From an uncultured Bacteroidales bacterium (GTDB taxonomy: Bacteria; Bacteroidota; Bacteroidia; Bacteroidales; UBA932), in assembly GCA_934717185.1 (NCBI GenBank), contig CAKUYQ010000018.1, positions 1 through 50,938 of the forward strand: a DNA stretch of 50,938 nucleotides. Direction: 5' to 3'. Below the pieces are notes generated by a model, which saw only the letters and a list, made by a program, of their open reading frames with translations, did not search any database and was not told where the DNA came from. Positions 1 through 7,601 of the stretch are shown piece by piece. Both the position numbers and the translations under genes were made by a program. Position 1 is the first letter of the stretch. Every line of letters begins with the position of its first letter.

Positions 1-217
1 AAAAGGCAACTGCTGCGTTACGCTTGCTTCACATTTCCTCATTTACAAAGGTAAACTCCGGAATGTTCAGCTTCGCAGGCCTTGCATTTGCGCTTTTTAT
101 ACAACTTTTGTATGACTAAGGTTCTAAAAAGGCAACTGCTGCGTTACGCTTGCTTCACATTTCCTCATTTACAAAGGTAAACTCCGGAATGTTCAGCTTC
201 GCAGGCCTTGCATTTGC
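1..217. repeat. 91-bp perfect direct repeat, two copies 126 bp apart
   Basis: Bases 1-91 and 127-217 are identical, then diverge. The copies are separated by a 35-bp AT-rich spacer. No open frame of useful length crosses them and no gene is seen in 1-559 other than the leader described below. They look like an intergenic interspersed repeat. The window edge truncates the left side, so the real array may be longer. Confidence 0.9.
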
Positions 218-283
218 ACATTTTTACAGCTTTTGCAATGACTTTTAAAGTGTAAAAAACAACTGAAAGGTTGCGCTAATCAT

Positions 284-317
284 AAAAAGTTTGGGGAGAA
301 AATCTCCAAACTTTTTT
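284..317. terminator. Rho-independent type hairpin with T run
   Basis: AAAAAGTTT pairs with AAACTTTTT and GGAGA pairs with TCTCC across an AAA loop. A GG bulge interrupts the stem and a T run follows. It probably ends a + strand transcript that lies left of the window. Confidence 0.7.
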
Positions 318-343
318 TATTTGTTCAGTTTGCCATACCTTTG
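317..343 (+). promoter_or_regulatory. Bacteroidota-type promoter for the HAD gene
   Basis: TACCTTTG at 336-343 matches the -7 consensus TAnnTTTG exactly. The -33 region about 19 bp upstream is only a T-rich stretch. A start near 350 would give a leader of about 210 nt that contains the whole structured element at 415-559. Confidence 0.5.
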
Positions 344-382
344 CATGCGCGGGAAAAATGACCTGTAGAAAGGCGTGATATT

Positions 383-394
383 TTGTCGGGAAGC
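383..394 (+). other. First copy of the dispersed motif TTGTCGGGAAGC
   Basis: One of nine exact 12-mers in the window. The others are at 5993-6004(-), 18451-18462(-), 20939-20950(+), 24007-24018(-), 24388-24399(+), 30013-30024(-), 32111-32122(-) and 36125-36136(-). The 10-mer core TTGTCGGGAA also occurs at 4975(+), 14889(+), 29624(+) and 37567(+). It is found in coding and intergenic DNA and in different reading frames, so selection appears to act on DNA rather than protein. See findings. Confidence 0.8.
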
Positions 395-414
395 GGAATA
401 TAAGGTAGAAGAGT

Positions 415-483
415 ATGAAACCGAACATGAAAATCTTTGAAATTAATTCGTCCAAGTTGATATATCAAAGATTTTCATCGTGA
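415..483 (+). CDS. Putative 22-residue leader peptide of the element
   Basis: An ATG opens a frame starting MKPNMKIFEIN and ending at TGA 481-483, at the base of hairpin 2. Copy 2 encodes a 22-residue peptide of the same layout, differing at four or so codons in the H1 loop and near the end. The H1 stem lies inside this frame, so peptide conservation may only reflect the stem. Translation is not shown; the frame could act as an attenuator-type leader or be incidental. Confidence 0.3.
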   Translation: MKPNMKIFEINSSKLIYQRFSS

Positions 484-559
484 GAGAGAACGATAGTGAA
501 TGGCTATCTGACTCTCATAAATTTTTAATTATCATTTTGAAATTAAAAATTTTGATAGT
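415..559 (+). repeat. 145-bp three-hairpin start-codon element, copy 1
   Basis: Three hairpins follow one another. H1 is 427-440 with 465-478 (perfect 14 bp). H2 is 480-486 with 512-518, with an inner GATAG/CTATC stem. H3 is 519-530 with 541-552 (12 bp). The next bases are the ATG of the HAD gene. The element is about 92% identical, without gaps, to 35541-35685. Most differences fall in loops; in H2 a G.U pair here is G-C in copy 2. GTATGAAAC at 413-421 recurs at 558-566, so a 9-bp direct repeat covering the start codon flanks the unit. It may be a mobile unit, a regulatory leader, or both. Confidence 0.85.
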
Positions 560-1345
560 ATGAAACAGAGGATAAAAGCTGTCTTTTTTGATATAGACGG
601 TACATTGGTGAGTTTTGAGACACATGCGGTGCCACAGAGCACCAAAGATGCTATAAAGCGATTGAGAGAGTGTGGAATAAAGGTATTTGTGGCTACGGGC
701 AGGATGTTGGCAATGACTACTGTGCTTAGCGATATTGAGTTTGACGGTTTTATAACTTATAACGGCTCTTTCTGTATTGATGAGCATGGCGAGGTGATAT
801 TTAAGAATACTGTTCCAAAGAGAGAGTTGGAGGCGTTGGCGGCATGGTTAGAGAATGAAAAGATTCCGGTATCCTTTATGTGCAGGGAGGAGATGTTTGT
901 GAACTATTTGGCTCCGGTTGTCAAGGAGGTGGCAGAGTTGGTTCATGTTTCGTATCCGGTGGTAAAGCCTGTGAGGGAGATAATTAAAGAGGATGTTTTT
1001 CAACTGTGCGTGTATGCGAATGAGGCTACGTTATGCAGATTGCTAAACGAGGTGCTCACGGATTGCGAAGGGAGCAGATGGATTGATGTTTTTGCAGATG
1101 TGAATATGAGGGGGATGAACAAAAGTGTTGGTATAGATGCTATTCTAAAACATTATGGACTTGAGCTTGGTGAAAGTATGGCATTTGGAGATGGCGGGAA
1201 TGATATTCCTATGCTAAGACATGTTGGCATTGGGGTGGCAATGGGCAATTCCAATGATGAGGTTAAGGCAGCGGCTGATTATGTTACAGATACGGTAGAT
1301 AACGATGGTGTCCCCAAGGCTCTGCGCCATTTTGGGTTGTTATAG
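560..1345 (+). CDS. Cof-type HAD-IIB family phosphatase
   Basis: A cytosolic haloacid-dehalogenase-fold hydrolase of 261 residues, the usual Cof/YidA length. Motif I is DIDGT (D11 nucleophile, D13 acid/base), motif II is VATGR near residue 46, the lysine motif is in MNKSVGI, and motif IV is GDGGND at 210-215, which binds magnesium. The C2-type cap lies between motifs II and III. Family members dephosphorylate sugar phosphates or cofactors; the substrate cannot be read from the sequence. The start is fixed by the DIDGT spacing. The gene lies directly behind the 145-bp structured element, so its expression may depend on it. It ends 162 bp before the chosen grpE start and may not be co-transcribed with it. 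Confidence 0.9.
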   Translation: MKQRIKAVFFDIDGTLVSFETHAVPQSTKDAIKRLRECGIKVFVATGRMLAMTTVLSDIEFDGFITYNGSFCIDEHGEVIFKNTVPKRELEALAAWLENEKIPVSFMCREEMFVNYLAPVVKEVAELVHVSYPVVKPVREIIKEDVFQLCVYANEATLCRLLNEVLTDCEGSRWIDVFADVNMRGMNKSVGIDAILKHYGLELGESMAFGDGGNDIPMLRHVGIGVAMGNSNDEVKAAADYVTDTVDNDGVPKALRHFGLL

Positions 1346-1507
1346 ACGCCTTTGCGTGAAACGTTACAGCAGGAGGCGCCATTGCGGTATACTGACATTT
1401 TGACGTATTTTAATTTGGCTTGTATTTTGAGTCTGCTGTTGGGCGCGTGCGAAAACGTGCAAATTTTTTTGCGTATGAGAAAGAGATTTAAAAAGTTTGT
1501 GAACAAT

Positions 1508-2146
1508 ATGAACAGTAATAAAAAAGAGAATAATAAAGAGACCAAGGTTGAGGATAAATCAAAGGTTGAGAACAGTGAGCAAACAGCAGAAAATGAACAG
1601 GATGTACCTGTAGAAAATAACGATGAGAGTTGCAACTGCAATGCGGAGGAGACAGATGCCGAGACGACTGCGGAGACGGAGGTTTCTGAGGCAGAAAAAA
1701 AGCTGTTGGAGGCCGAAACAAAGATAGCAGAGACAAATGACAAATATGTGAGGCTTGCAGCTGAATTTGACAATTACAGAAGAAGGGTGGCGAAGGAGAA
1801 GTTGGAGCTGATTGCAACAGCTTCCGAAGATGTCATAAAGGGTATTCTTCCTGTACTTGACGACTGTTACAGAGCGTTAAAGGTTCTTAAGGAGTCGGAT
1901 GCTCCTGTCTCTGCAATTGAGGGAACTGAGCTTATACTCAATAAATTGACTGCTTTTCTTAAAGTGAAAGGGCTTACAATGATTGAGGCGAAGGGTAAGG
2001 AGTTCAATACAGATGACATGGAGGCTGTAACACAGTTTCCTGTTGAAGATAAGGAGCAGAAAGGCAAGGTGATAGATGTAGTCCAGGATGGATATATGCT
2101 GAATGGAAAGGTTATAAGGTTTGCCAAAGTTGTGGTAGGGGCATAG
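1508..2146 (+). CDS. grpE: Nucleotide exchange factor GrpE
   Basis: GrpE releases ADP from DnaK and works with DnaJ in cytosolic protein folding. The chosen start gives 212 residues. The first 75 or so are highly charged (Lys/Glu/Asn) and precede a coiled coil with the family signature around KYVRLAAEFDNYRRRV, followed by the dimer core and the C-terminal beta wing ending in IRFAKVVVGA. The frame is open from 1352, but the upstream stretch is hydrophobic and unlike GrpE; 1475 (MRKRF) is the alternative start. dnaJ follows after 67 bp in the usual grpE-dnaJ order. dnaK is not in the window. No CIRCE or other heat-shock operator was recognised. Confidence 0.93.
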   Translation: MNSNKKENNKETKVEDKSKVENSEQTAENEQDVPVENNDESCNCNAEETDAETTAETEVSEAEKKLLEAETKIAETNDKYVRLAAEFDNYRRRVAKEKLELIATASEDVIKGILPVLDDCYRALKVLKESDAPVSAIEGTELILNKLTAFLKVKGLTMIEAKGKEFNTDDMEAVTQFPVEDKEQKGKVIDVVQDGYMLNGKVIRFAKVVVGA

Positions 2147-2213
2147 TGAGGTACAGATTGGCACAAAATAGAGGTTAAGGAGCCTCTCAAAACAAAAAAA
2201 TAAACGCTGAAAA

Positions 2214-3380
2214 ATGGCAAAAAGAGATTATTACGAAGTGTTGGGCGTTGACAAGACGGCCGGTGCAGATGAGATAAAGAAAGCATACAGAAAATTAGCT
2301 ATTAAGTATCATCCCGACAAAAATCCGGGAGATAAGGAGGCCGAAGAGAAGTTTAAGGAGGCCGCCGAGGCTTATGATGTGCTTAGCAATCCTGACAAAA
2401 GGCAGAGATATGACCAGTTCGGACATGCGGGTGTAAGCGGTGCTGCAGGTGGTGCCGGAGGATTTAGCGGTGGCGGATTCTCCATGGAGGATATATTCAG
2501 CCAGTTTGGAGATATCTTTGGCGGCCATTTCGGCGGAGGATTCAGTGGCTTTAGCGGAGGTTTTGGCGGAGGCAGAGGACGCAGGGTGCAGAAGGGAAGT
2601 GATATAAGGATAAGGGTAAAGGTTGGCCTCAGCGATATAATGAACGGGGTTGACAAGAAGATAAAGATAAATAAATATGTCCTTTGTCCGGATTGCGGCG
2701 GTAAAGGTGCCAAATCAGATGCTGACATAAAGACATGCGATACATGCCACGGTAGCGGTGTTGTAACCAAAGTGGTCAACAGCATGTTCGGGCAGATGCA
2801 GACCCAGAGCGAATGCCCACGTTGTCATGGAGAGGGTAAGATAATAACCAATCCGTGCCCTAAATGCCATGGAACAGGATTGGTAAAGGATTCGGAGGAG
2901 ATAACCTTTAGAATACCTGCCGGTGTTGCAGATGGAATGCAGCTCACTGTGCAGGGCAAAGGAAATGATGCAAAGAGTGGTGGAATACCGGGCGACCTGT
3001 TGGTTGTAATAGAGGAGGAGAGGGATGCAGAACTGCAGAGAGATGGCAACGATCTTATCTATACTCTGTTCCTTAATATGGCAGATGCAGTTTTGGGAAC
3101 AAGTGTGGAGATCCCCGGTGTGAATGCTAAATTAAGGATTAAGATCCCGGCAGGTACTCAATCCGGTAAGATATTAAGATTAAGAGGCAAAGGTATCCCG
3201 GATATAAACGGTTACGGCAGAGGAGACCTTTTGGTATATGTTCAGGTTTGGACACCTCAAAACCTTACGGCAGAGGAGAAGGCTATGTTTGAGAAACTTA
3301 AAAATTCTCCTGATTTCAGACCTGCTCCAACAGCGGAAGACAAGGATTTTTATAACAGATTAAAGAAATTGTTCCAATAA
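2214..3380 (+). CDS. dnaJ: Chaperone DnaJ (Hsp40, type I)
   Basis: Stimulates the DnaK ATPase and delivers unfolded substrates. The 388 residues have the full type I layout: J domain with HPD in YHPDKNPG, a long Gly/Phe-rich linker (about residues 75-125), four zinc-binding CxxCxGxG repeats (CPDCGGKG, CDTCHGSG, CPRCHGEG, CPKCHGTG), then the two beta-barrel substrate domains and a C-terminal dimerisation segment. All eight zinc cysteines are present. It follows grpE on the same strand, and the M23 peptidase starts 7 bp after the stop, so grpE-dnaJ-M23-anmK may be one transcript. Confidence 0.97.
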   Translation: MAKRDYYEVLGVDKTAGADEIKKAYRKLAIKYHPDKNPGDKEAEEKFKEAAEAYDVLSNPDKRQRYDQFGHAGVSGAAGGAGGFSGGGFSMEDIFSQFGDIFGGHFGGGFSGFSGGFGGGRGRRVQKGSDIRIRVKVGLSDIMNGVDKKIKINKYVLCPDCGGKGAKSDADIKTCDTCHGSGVVTKVVNSMFGQMQTQSECPRCHGEGKIITNPCPKCHGTGLVKDSEEITFRIPAGVADGMQLTVQGKGNDAKSGGIPGDLLVVIEEERDAELQRDGNDLIYTLFLNMADAVLGTSVEIPGVNAKLRIKIPAGTQSGKILRLRGKGIPDINGYGRGDLLVYVQVWTPQNLTAEEKAMFEKLKNSPDFRPAPTAEDKDFYNRLKKLFQ

Positions 3381-3387
3381 TTATAAG

Positions 3388-5166
3388 ATGGTATCTTTTA
3401 AAAAGATAATAACAGTAATTGCCGTTTGCCTTTTGGTAAATGGCTTTTCTGTTTATGCCGGTGCAGAGGACGGTGCAGGGGAAGCGGCAGGTGAGTCGGT
3501 AGGTGAATCGGCAGACGATGTGAGGTTTGTATATCCGTTAAAGATTCCCATGAGTTTGTCGGGAGACTACGGAGAGCTTAGGAGCAATCATTTCCACGGT
3601 GGTATAGATTTTAGGATTGGCGGTGTATGCGGAGCTGAGGTAATGGCGGCTGCAGACGGGTATGTATCAAGAATTTCAGTTAGCGGGAGCGGCTACGGCA
3701 ATGGGCTTTATATAACACATCCAAACGGTTATGTAACGGTCTACGGGCATCTTAATAACTTCTCTGCAGCAATTGAAAAATATGTAAAGGAGCAGCAATA
3801 TAATAAAGGTAGTTTTTTTGTGGACTTATACCCAGAACCTCATATGTTTCCGGTAAAGCAGGGAGAATATATAGCAAATGGCGGAAACACAGGATCGTCA
3901 GGCGGACCGCATCTTCACTTTGAGATAAGGGATACGGCAAACGTGCAGCTTAATCTCTTTGCCCACGGTTATATGAGCATAAAAGACAAGACAGCTCCAC
4001 AGATAAGAGAGGTGAAATTTTTTGGAGTTGATGACCGGTTTGCGTTCATAACAAAGGAGTACGTTCCTGCAACAAAAATTGTCTATGTTACCGTAAAGGG
4101 CAAAAAGACAAAAAGATATGAGCCGGCAGTAACACTGCTACCTAACAGATTCTATGTTGGTATAGATGCCATAGACAGAATAGACGGTATGTCTGCGAAA
4201 TTCGCGGTGGAAAAATATGAGGTATTCTTCGACGGGGAGTTGGTTTACAGATTCATACTTGGCGACGTTCCGTTTACGCATGGCAGATATATAAATTCAT
4301 TGATTGAGTATTCGCAAAGGGTAAAACGTGGCAAAATGATGCTAAAAGCCTATTGTGAACCCGGAAATATTCTAAAGGACAGGATAGAGTGCAAAGAGGA
4401 TGGAATAATAACCCTGCCGAAGGATGGGAAGGAGCATATAGTAAAGGTTGTTACATCTGACTTTTCAGGCAACAGCAGCTCAAAAAGTTATAGGGTTAAA
4501 AGAGGAGCCGATTTTCGCTCTGCAGAACAGGATTCTGTTATAATGCGCAATATGGCGTATTGGAATATAGCAAATACTATATCTGCAGATGGAGCAGATA
4601 TTATGATACCTGCAGGGGCGCTTTACAGCAATGCTCTTGTAAAGGTAGACACGTTAAGCGGAAAAACGGGGAATTATTCTCCAATATGGAGCATAGGAGA
4701 TGCAAATGTTCCGTTACAAATCCCAATAAGCGTTAGAGTTAAGGCAAATGTGCCGGATGAACTGAGAGACAAGGCACTGCTTTCTGCAGTCTCCTCTTCC
4801 GGAAAACTCGCAGGCGGAGGTGGAGAGTGGAAAGACGGAGCCATTCATACATCTCTTTATTCATTTGGAAATTATACTGTTGCTGTAGATACAATACCTC
4901 CTGTAATCACAACCTCATTAAAGAATAATGCTGTTGTTACAGGCAGAGTACTGTCGTTCAAGATAAGGGATAATTTGTCGGGAATAAACGACTTCAAAGC
5001 AGAAATAGATGGGGAATGGGTACTTTACAGTTGGGATGCAAAGACTGCAACCATGTCTGTAAACCTCAATGAATGTGGTGTTAAACCTGGTTGGCACACA
5101 ATAGTCATCACCATCCCCGACAACAAAGGCAATATTGGAACACTTACACGTAAATTCAAGAAATAG
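3388..5166 (+). CDS. Exported M23-family metallopeptidase
   Basis: A 592-residue secreted LytM-type peptidase that probably cuts peptidoglycan cross-bridges. An N-terminal signal peptide runs through about residue 25 (hydrophobic IITVIAVCLLV). The catalytic domain follows at about 50-200, with zinc motifs H70xxxD74 (HGGID) and H175xH177 (GPHLHFEI), both intact. The long C-terminal half contains beta-sandwich-like segments such as PPVITTSLKNNAVVTG and DNLSGIN, likely Ig-like or wall-binding. It lies 7 bp after dnaJ and 8 bp before anmK, and the neighbour fits cell-wall turnover. Length and C-terminal domains resemble Bacteroidota M23 proteins rather than short EnvC-type ones. Confidence 0.88.
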   Translation: MVSFKKIITVIAVCLLVNGFSVYAGAEDGAGEAAGESVGESADDVRFVYPLKIPMSLSGDYGELRSNHFHGGIDFRIGGVCGAEVMAAADGYVSRISVSGSGYGNGLYITHPNGYVTVYGHLNNFSAAIEKYVKEQQYNKGSFFVDLYPEPHMFPVKQGEYIANGGNTGSSGGPHLHFEIRDTANVQLNLFAHGYMSIKDKTAPQIREVKFFGVDDRFAFITKEYVPATKIVYVTVKGKKTKRYEPAVTLLPNRFYVGIDAIDRIDGMSAKFAVEKYEVFFDGELVYRFILGDVPFTHGRYINSLIEYSQRVKRGKMMLKAYCEPGNILKDRIECKEDGIITLPKDGKEHIVKVVTSDFSGNSSSKSYRVKRGADFRSAEQDSVIMRNMAYWNIANTISADGADIMIPAGALYSNALVKVDTLSGKTGNYSPIWSIGDANVPLQIPISVRVKANVPDELRDKALLSAVSSSGKLAGGGGEWKDGAIHTSLYSFGNYTVAVDTIPPVITTSLKNNAVVTGRVLSFKIRDNLSGINDFKAEIDGEWVLYSWDAKTATMSVNLNECGVKPGWHTIVITIPDNKGNIGTLTRKFKK

Positions 5167-5174
5167 ATACAGAT

Positions 5175-6302
5175 ATGTTACCCTCAAAGACTTCATCCGA
5201 AAGGTCACAATTAAACCTCAAGAAAGGGATTCAGGTTATAGGACTTATGTCCGGAACCTCGTTGGACGGCCTTGATATTTGTGCCGTTGATTTTGCGTAC
5301 GATAACAAAAAATGGTATTACAAGGTGGTCTGCGCAGAATCTGCAGATTACCCCGCCGAACTCAAGCAGCAGTTGGCTAAAGCTCAGCAGATGAGTGCTT
5401 TTGAATATGCCTATTTAGACTCTGAGTATGGACATTTTCTTGGAAAGAGAGTTAAGTCTTTTATGCGCAAATATGGGCTTATCCCGGATTTCATTGCCTC
5501 GCACGGCTCTACTGTATTTCATCAGCCGGAGAAACATTTTACCACTCAGATAGGTAGTGGTGCTGCCATTGCTGCAGAGACCGAAGTAGATACAATATGC
5601 GATTTTAGAACTACGGATGTTGCGCTTGGAGGGCAGGGTGCGCCATTGGTTCCTGTTGGGGACAGAGCTCTTTTTGGCGATTACGACTACTGTCTTAATA
5701 TTGGCGGATTTTCAAATATATCTTGGGACGGCGAAGATGGAGTGCGTCATGCTTATGATATTTCTCCTGTTAACTATGTGTTAAACAGGTATATGCGTGC
5801 TATAGGCAAGGAATACGACGAGGATGGCAAGTTGGCGGAATCCGGCAAGTGCAATGAGAATTTGTTGCAGCAGCTCAATTCACTTTCATACTACTCTATA
5901 AATGGCCCTAAATCTTTGGGGCGCGAGTGGGTAGAGGAGGAGATATTCCCAATGTTAGATATTTTTAAGGATGAAAATGGTAATCCCCTTTCGCTTCCCG
6001 ACAAACTATCTACCTTCTGCCACCATGCTGCGTATCAGGTGTCTTTGAATGTGAAGAGCGGAAGGGTGCTTGTAACAGGCGGTGGTGCGTTTAATAAGTT
6101 TTTGCTTAAGTTGATGAGACAGTATACTCCGCAAGCCGAATATGTTTTGCCCGATGCTCTTACAATAAATTTTAAAGAGGCTCTCATATTTGCTTTTTTA
6201 GGTGCTCTGTATGTTGCAGATATGCCAAACTGCATGAGCAGCGTAACAGGAGCAAAATTCAGTTGCGTAGGTGGTGCTATGTATAAGGGGCACAGAAGAT
6301 AA
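5175..6302 (+). CDS. anmK: Anhydro-N-acetylmuramic acid kinase
   Basis: Cytosolic enzyme of murein recycling that hydrolyses the 1,6-anhydro ring and phosphorylates 1,6-anhydro-MurNAc to MurNAc-6-phosphate. The 375 residues match the family. The N-terminal phosphate loop is IGLMSGTSLDGLD; DFRTTDVALGGQGAPLVP is the diagnostic central motif, with the catalytic Asp region in VPVGDRALF; GGGAFNKFL is the C-terminal adenosine motif. About 18 residues precede the MSGTS core, so a slightly later start is possible. It follows the M23 peptidase by 8 bp, which ties wall cleavage to recycling. Confidence 0.95.
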   Translation: MLPSKTSSERSQLNLKKGIQVIGLMSGTSLDGLDICAVDFAYDNKKWYYKVVCAESADYPAELKQQLAKAQQMSAFEYAYLDSEYGHFLGKRVKSFMRKYGLIPDFIASHGSTVFHQPEKHFTTQIGSGAAIAAETEVDTICDFRTTDVALGGQGAPLVPVGDRALFGDYDYCLNIGGFSNISWDGEDGVRHAYDISPVNYVLNRYMRAIGKEYDEDGKLAESGKCNENLLQQLNSLSYYSINGPKSLGREWVEEEIFPMLDIFKDENGNPLSLPDKLSTFCHHAAYQVSLNVKSGRVLVTGGGAFNKFLLKLMRQYTPQAEYVLPDALTINFKEALIFAFLGALYVADMPNCMSSVTGAKFSCVGGAMYKGHRR

Positions 6303-6318
6303 AATATTTTATAAAAAA

Positions 6319-6349
6319 TTTGATAGTTATAAAATAATTTGTACTTTTG
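6319..6349 (+). promoter_or_regulatory. Consensus Bacteroidota promoter of rplS
   Basis: TTTG at 6319-6322, a 19-bp spacer, and TACTTTTG at 6342-6349 match the -33/-7 consensus exactly. This is the best promoter in the window and supports the Bacteroidota assignment. The start codon of rplS is about 80 bp downstream. Confidence 0.85.
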
Positions 6350-6433
6350 CAGTCCCAAAACAAAACGCAACCTCTTATGAACACAGTAATAGGTGAAATC
6401 GTAAAGTTGCTATAAAATAAAGAATTTAATACA

Positions 6434-6799
6434 ATGGTAGATTTAATAAAAGTTGCTCAAGAGGCATTTGCCGGTGAGAAAAAGAATTATCCTGGTTTCA
6501 AACCCGGTGATACTATTACAGTTACCTACAAAATTAAAGAGGGTGACAAAGAGAGGCTTCAGAAGTTCCGTGGTGTGGTTATCCAAACTAAAGGCCATGG
6601 CGCTACAAAGACTTTCACAATCAGAAAAATTTCAAGCGGAGTTGGAGTTGAGAGAATATTCCCTTACGAATCTCCATTCATCGTTAATATAGATCTTGAA
6701 AAGGTTGGTAAGGTTAGAAGAGCAAAATTGTTCTATCTAAGAGCACTTACCGGTAAGAAAGCTCGTATTAAAGAGAAAACTTTCGCTAAAAACGCATAA
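6434..6799 (+). CDS. rplS: Large ribosomal subunit protein L19
   Basis: A 121-residue structural protein of the 50S subunit near the 30S interface. The core is GDTITVTYKIKEGDKERLQKFRG, followed by GVGVERIFPYESPFI and the basic stretch KVGKVRRAKLFYLR, all diagnostic for L19. The C-terminal KKARIKEK tail is typical for Bacteroidota. It has its own strong promoter, and two tRNA genes follow on the same strand, suggesting a shared translation-related transcript. Confidence 0.97.
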   Translation: MVDLIKVAQEAFAGEKKNYPGFKPGDTITVTYKIKEGDKERLQKFRGVVIQTKGHGATKTFTIRKISSGVGVERIFPYESPFIVNIDLEKVGKVRRAKLFYLRALTGKKARIKEKTFAKNA

Positions 6800-6827
6800 T
6801 CAGATCTGCTTTTTAGCAGTCTGACTC

Positions 6828-6901
6828 GGCCCCGTAGCTCAATTGAATAGAGCATCTGACTACGGATCAGAAGGTTACAGGTTTGAACCCTGTCGGGGTC
6901 A
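6828..6901 (+). tRNA. tRNA-Arg (anticodon ACG)
   Basis: The acceptor stem GGCCCCG pairs with CGGGGTC (one G.U). The anticodon stem TCTGA/TCAGA holds the loop CTACGGA, giving ACG. The T arm has GTTTGAACC. CCA is not encoded. It lies 28 bp after rplS. Confidence 0.95.
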
Positions 6902-6919
6902 CTATTTAAAATTATCTTT

Positions 6920-7003
6920 GCCCAGATGGTGGAATTGGTAGACACGCCACTTTGAGGGGGTGGTGCCGGTTACGGTGTGCAAGTTCGAGTCTTGTTCTGG
7001 GCA
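6920..7003 (+). tRNA. tRNA-Leu (anticodon GAG)
   Basis: Acceptor GCCCAGA pairs with TCTGGGC. The anticodon loop is TTGAGGG, giving GAG. A long variable arm (GTGCCGGTTACGGTG) marks a class II tRNA, and the T loop is GTTCGAGTC. CCA is not encoded. A T run follows at once. Confidence 0.95.
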
Positions 7004-7010
7004 CTTTTTT

Positions 7011-7125
7011 CTTAAAATTCATCCTCATCTACTTCCTTAACTTCATACTAAAATTTGTCCTCACATACTAATGTATGCTGTGGAAATTTTGTATTCGTTA
7101 AGTTGTATATGAGGCGAATTTTAAG
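7011..7125. repeat. 115-bp imperfect palindrome after tRNA-Leu
   Basis: The ends CTTAAAATTC and GAATTTTAAG are perfect inverted repeats, and inner blocks pair too (CTTAAC/GTTAAG, AAAATTT/AAATTTT, CATAC/GTATG around a TAAT loop). It abuts the tRNA T run, so it could end transcription, but its size and relatives suggest a REP/MITE-like family. No gene is seen in 7004-7601. Confidence 0.7.
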
Positions 7126-7169
7126 AAAAACATCGAATGGCTCTACGAACTTTGCATCAAAATCTGATT

Positions 7170-7517
7170 CCTAACTTTCATGACTCGCCAATCCTCACGT
7201 ACTAATGTACGCTGCGGTTATTTTCCGCTTAGTTAGTTGCATATTTCGCGCAAATTAAAAAGGTATCTCGTGGTGCTTCGCACATCTCATCCTCATCTAC
7301 TTCCTTAACTTCATACTAAAATTTGTCCTCACATACTAATGTACGCTGCGGTTATTTTCCGCTTAGTTAGTTGCATATTTCGCGCAAATTAAAAAGGTAT
7401 CTCGTGGTGCTTCGCGCATCTCATCCTCATCTACTTCCTTAACTTCATACTAAAATTTGTCTCACATACTAATGAACGCTGCGGTTGTCTCGCATTTAGT
7501 TAGTTGTAACTTTGGCG
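7170..7517. repeat. Mosaic palindromic repeats with a 134-bp tandem duplication
   Basis: A palindrome at 7170-7240 has arms CTAACT/AGTTAG around GTACTAATGTAC. The segment 7207-7340 is repeated almost exactly at 7341-7473. The units near 7288-7380 and 7421-7510 join the left arm of the 7011 family to the right arm of the 7170 family, so they are mosaics. The same family recurs at 28723-28960. Confidence 0.75.
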
Positions 7518-7563
7518 CTATTTGAAAAAGCATCTTTTTCAGTTTTATTTCAGATTTACTTTG

Positions 7564-7571
7564 TAGTTTTG
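7564..7571 (+). promoter_or_regulatory. -7 box of the two-component operon
   Basis: TAGTTTTG matches TAnnTTTG and lies 30 bp before the GTG start of the response regulator. The -33 match is weak (T-rich). Confidence 0.45.
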
Positions 7572-7601
7572 CGGTATTGTGGAAATTAAATAAATTATAG
7601 A

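Noticed and set aside
415..559. Known riboswitch or insertion sequence for the 145-bp element
   Set aside because: No aptamer consensus I recognise and no transposase ORF; copies precede unrelated genes.
1279..2286. Several minus-strand ORFs over grpE and dnaJ
   Set aside because: Ser/Phe-rich shadows of charged coding sequence on the opposite strand.
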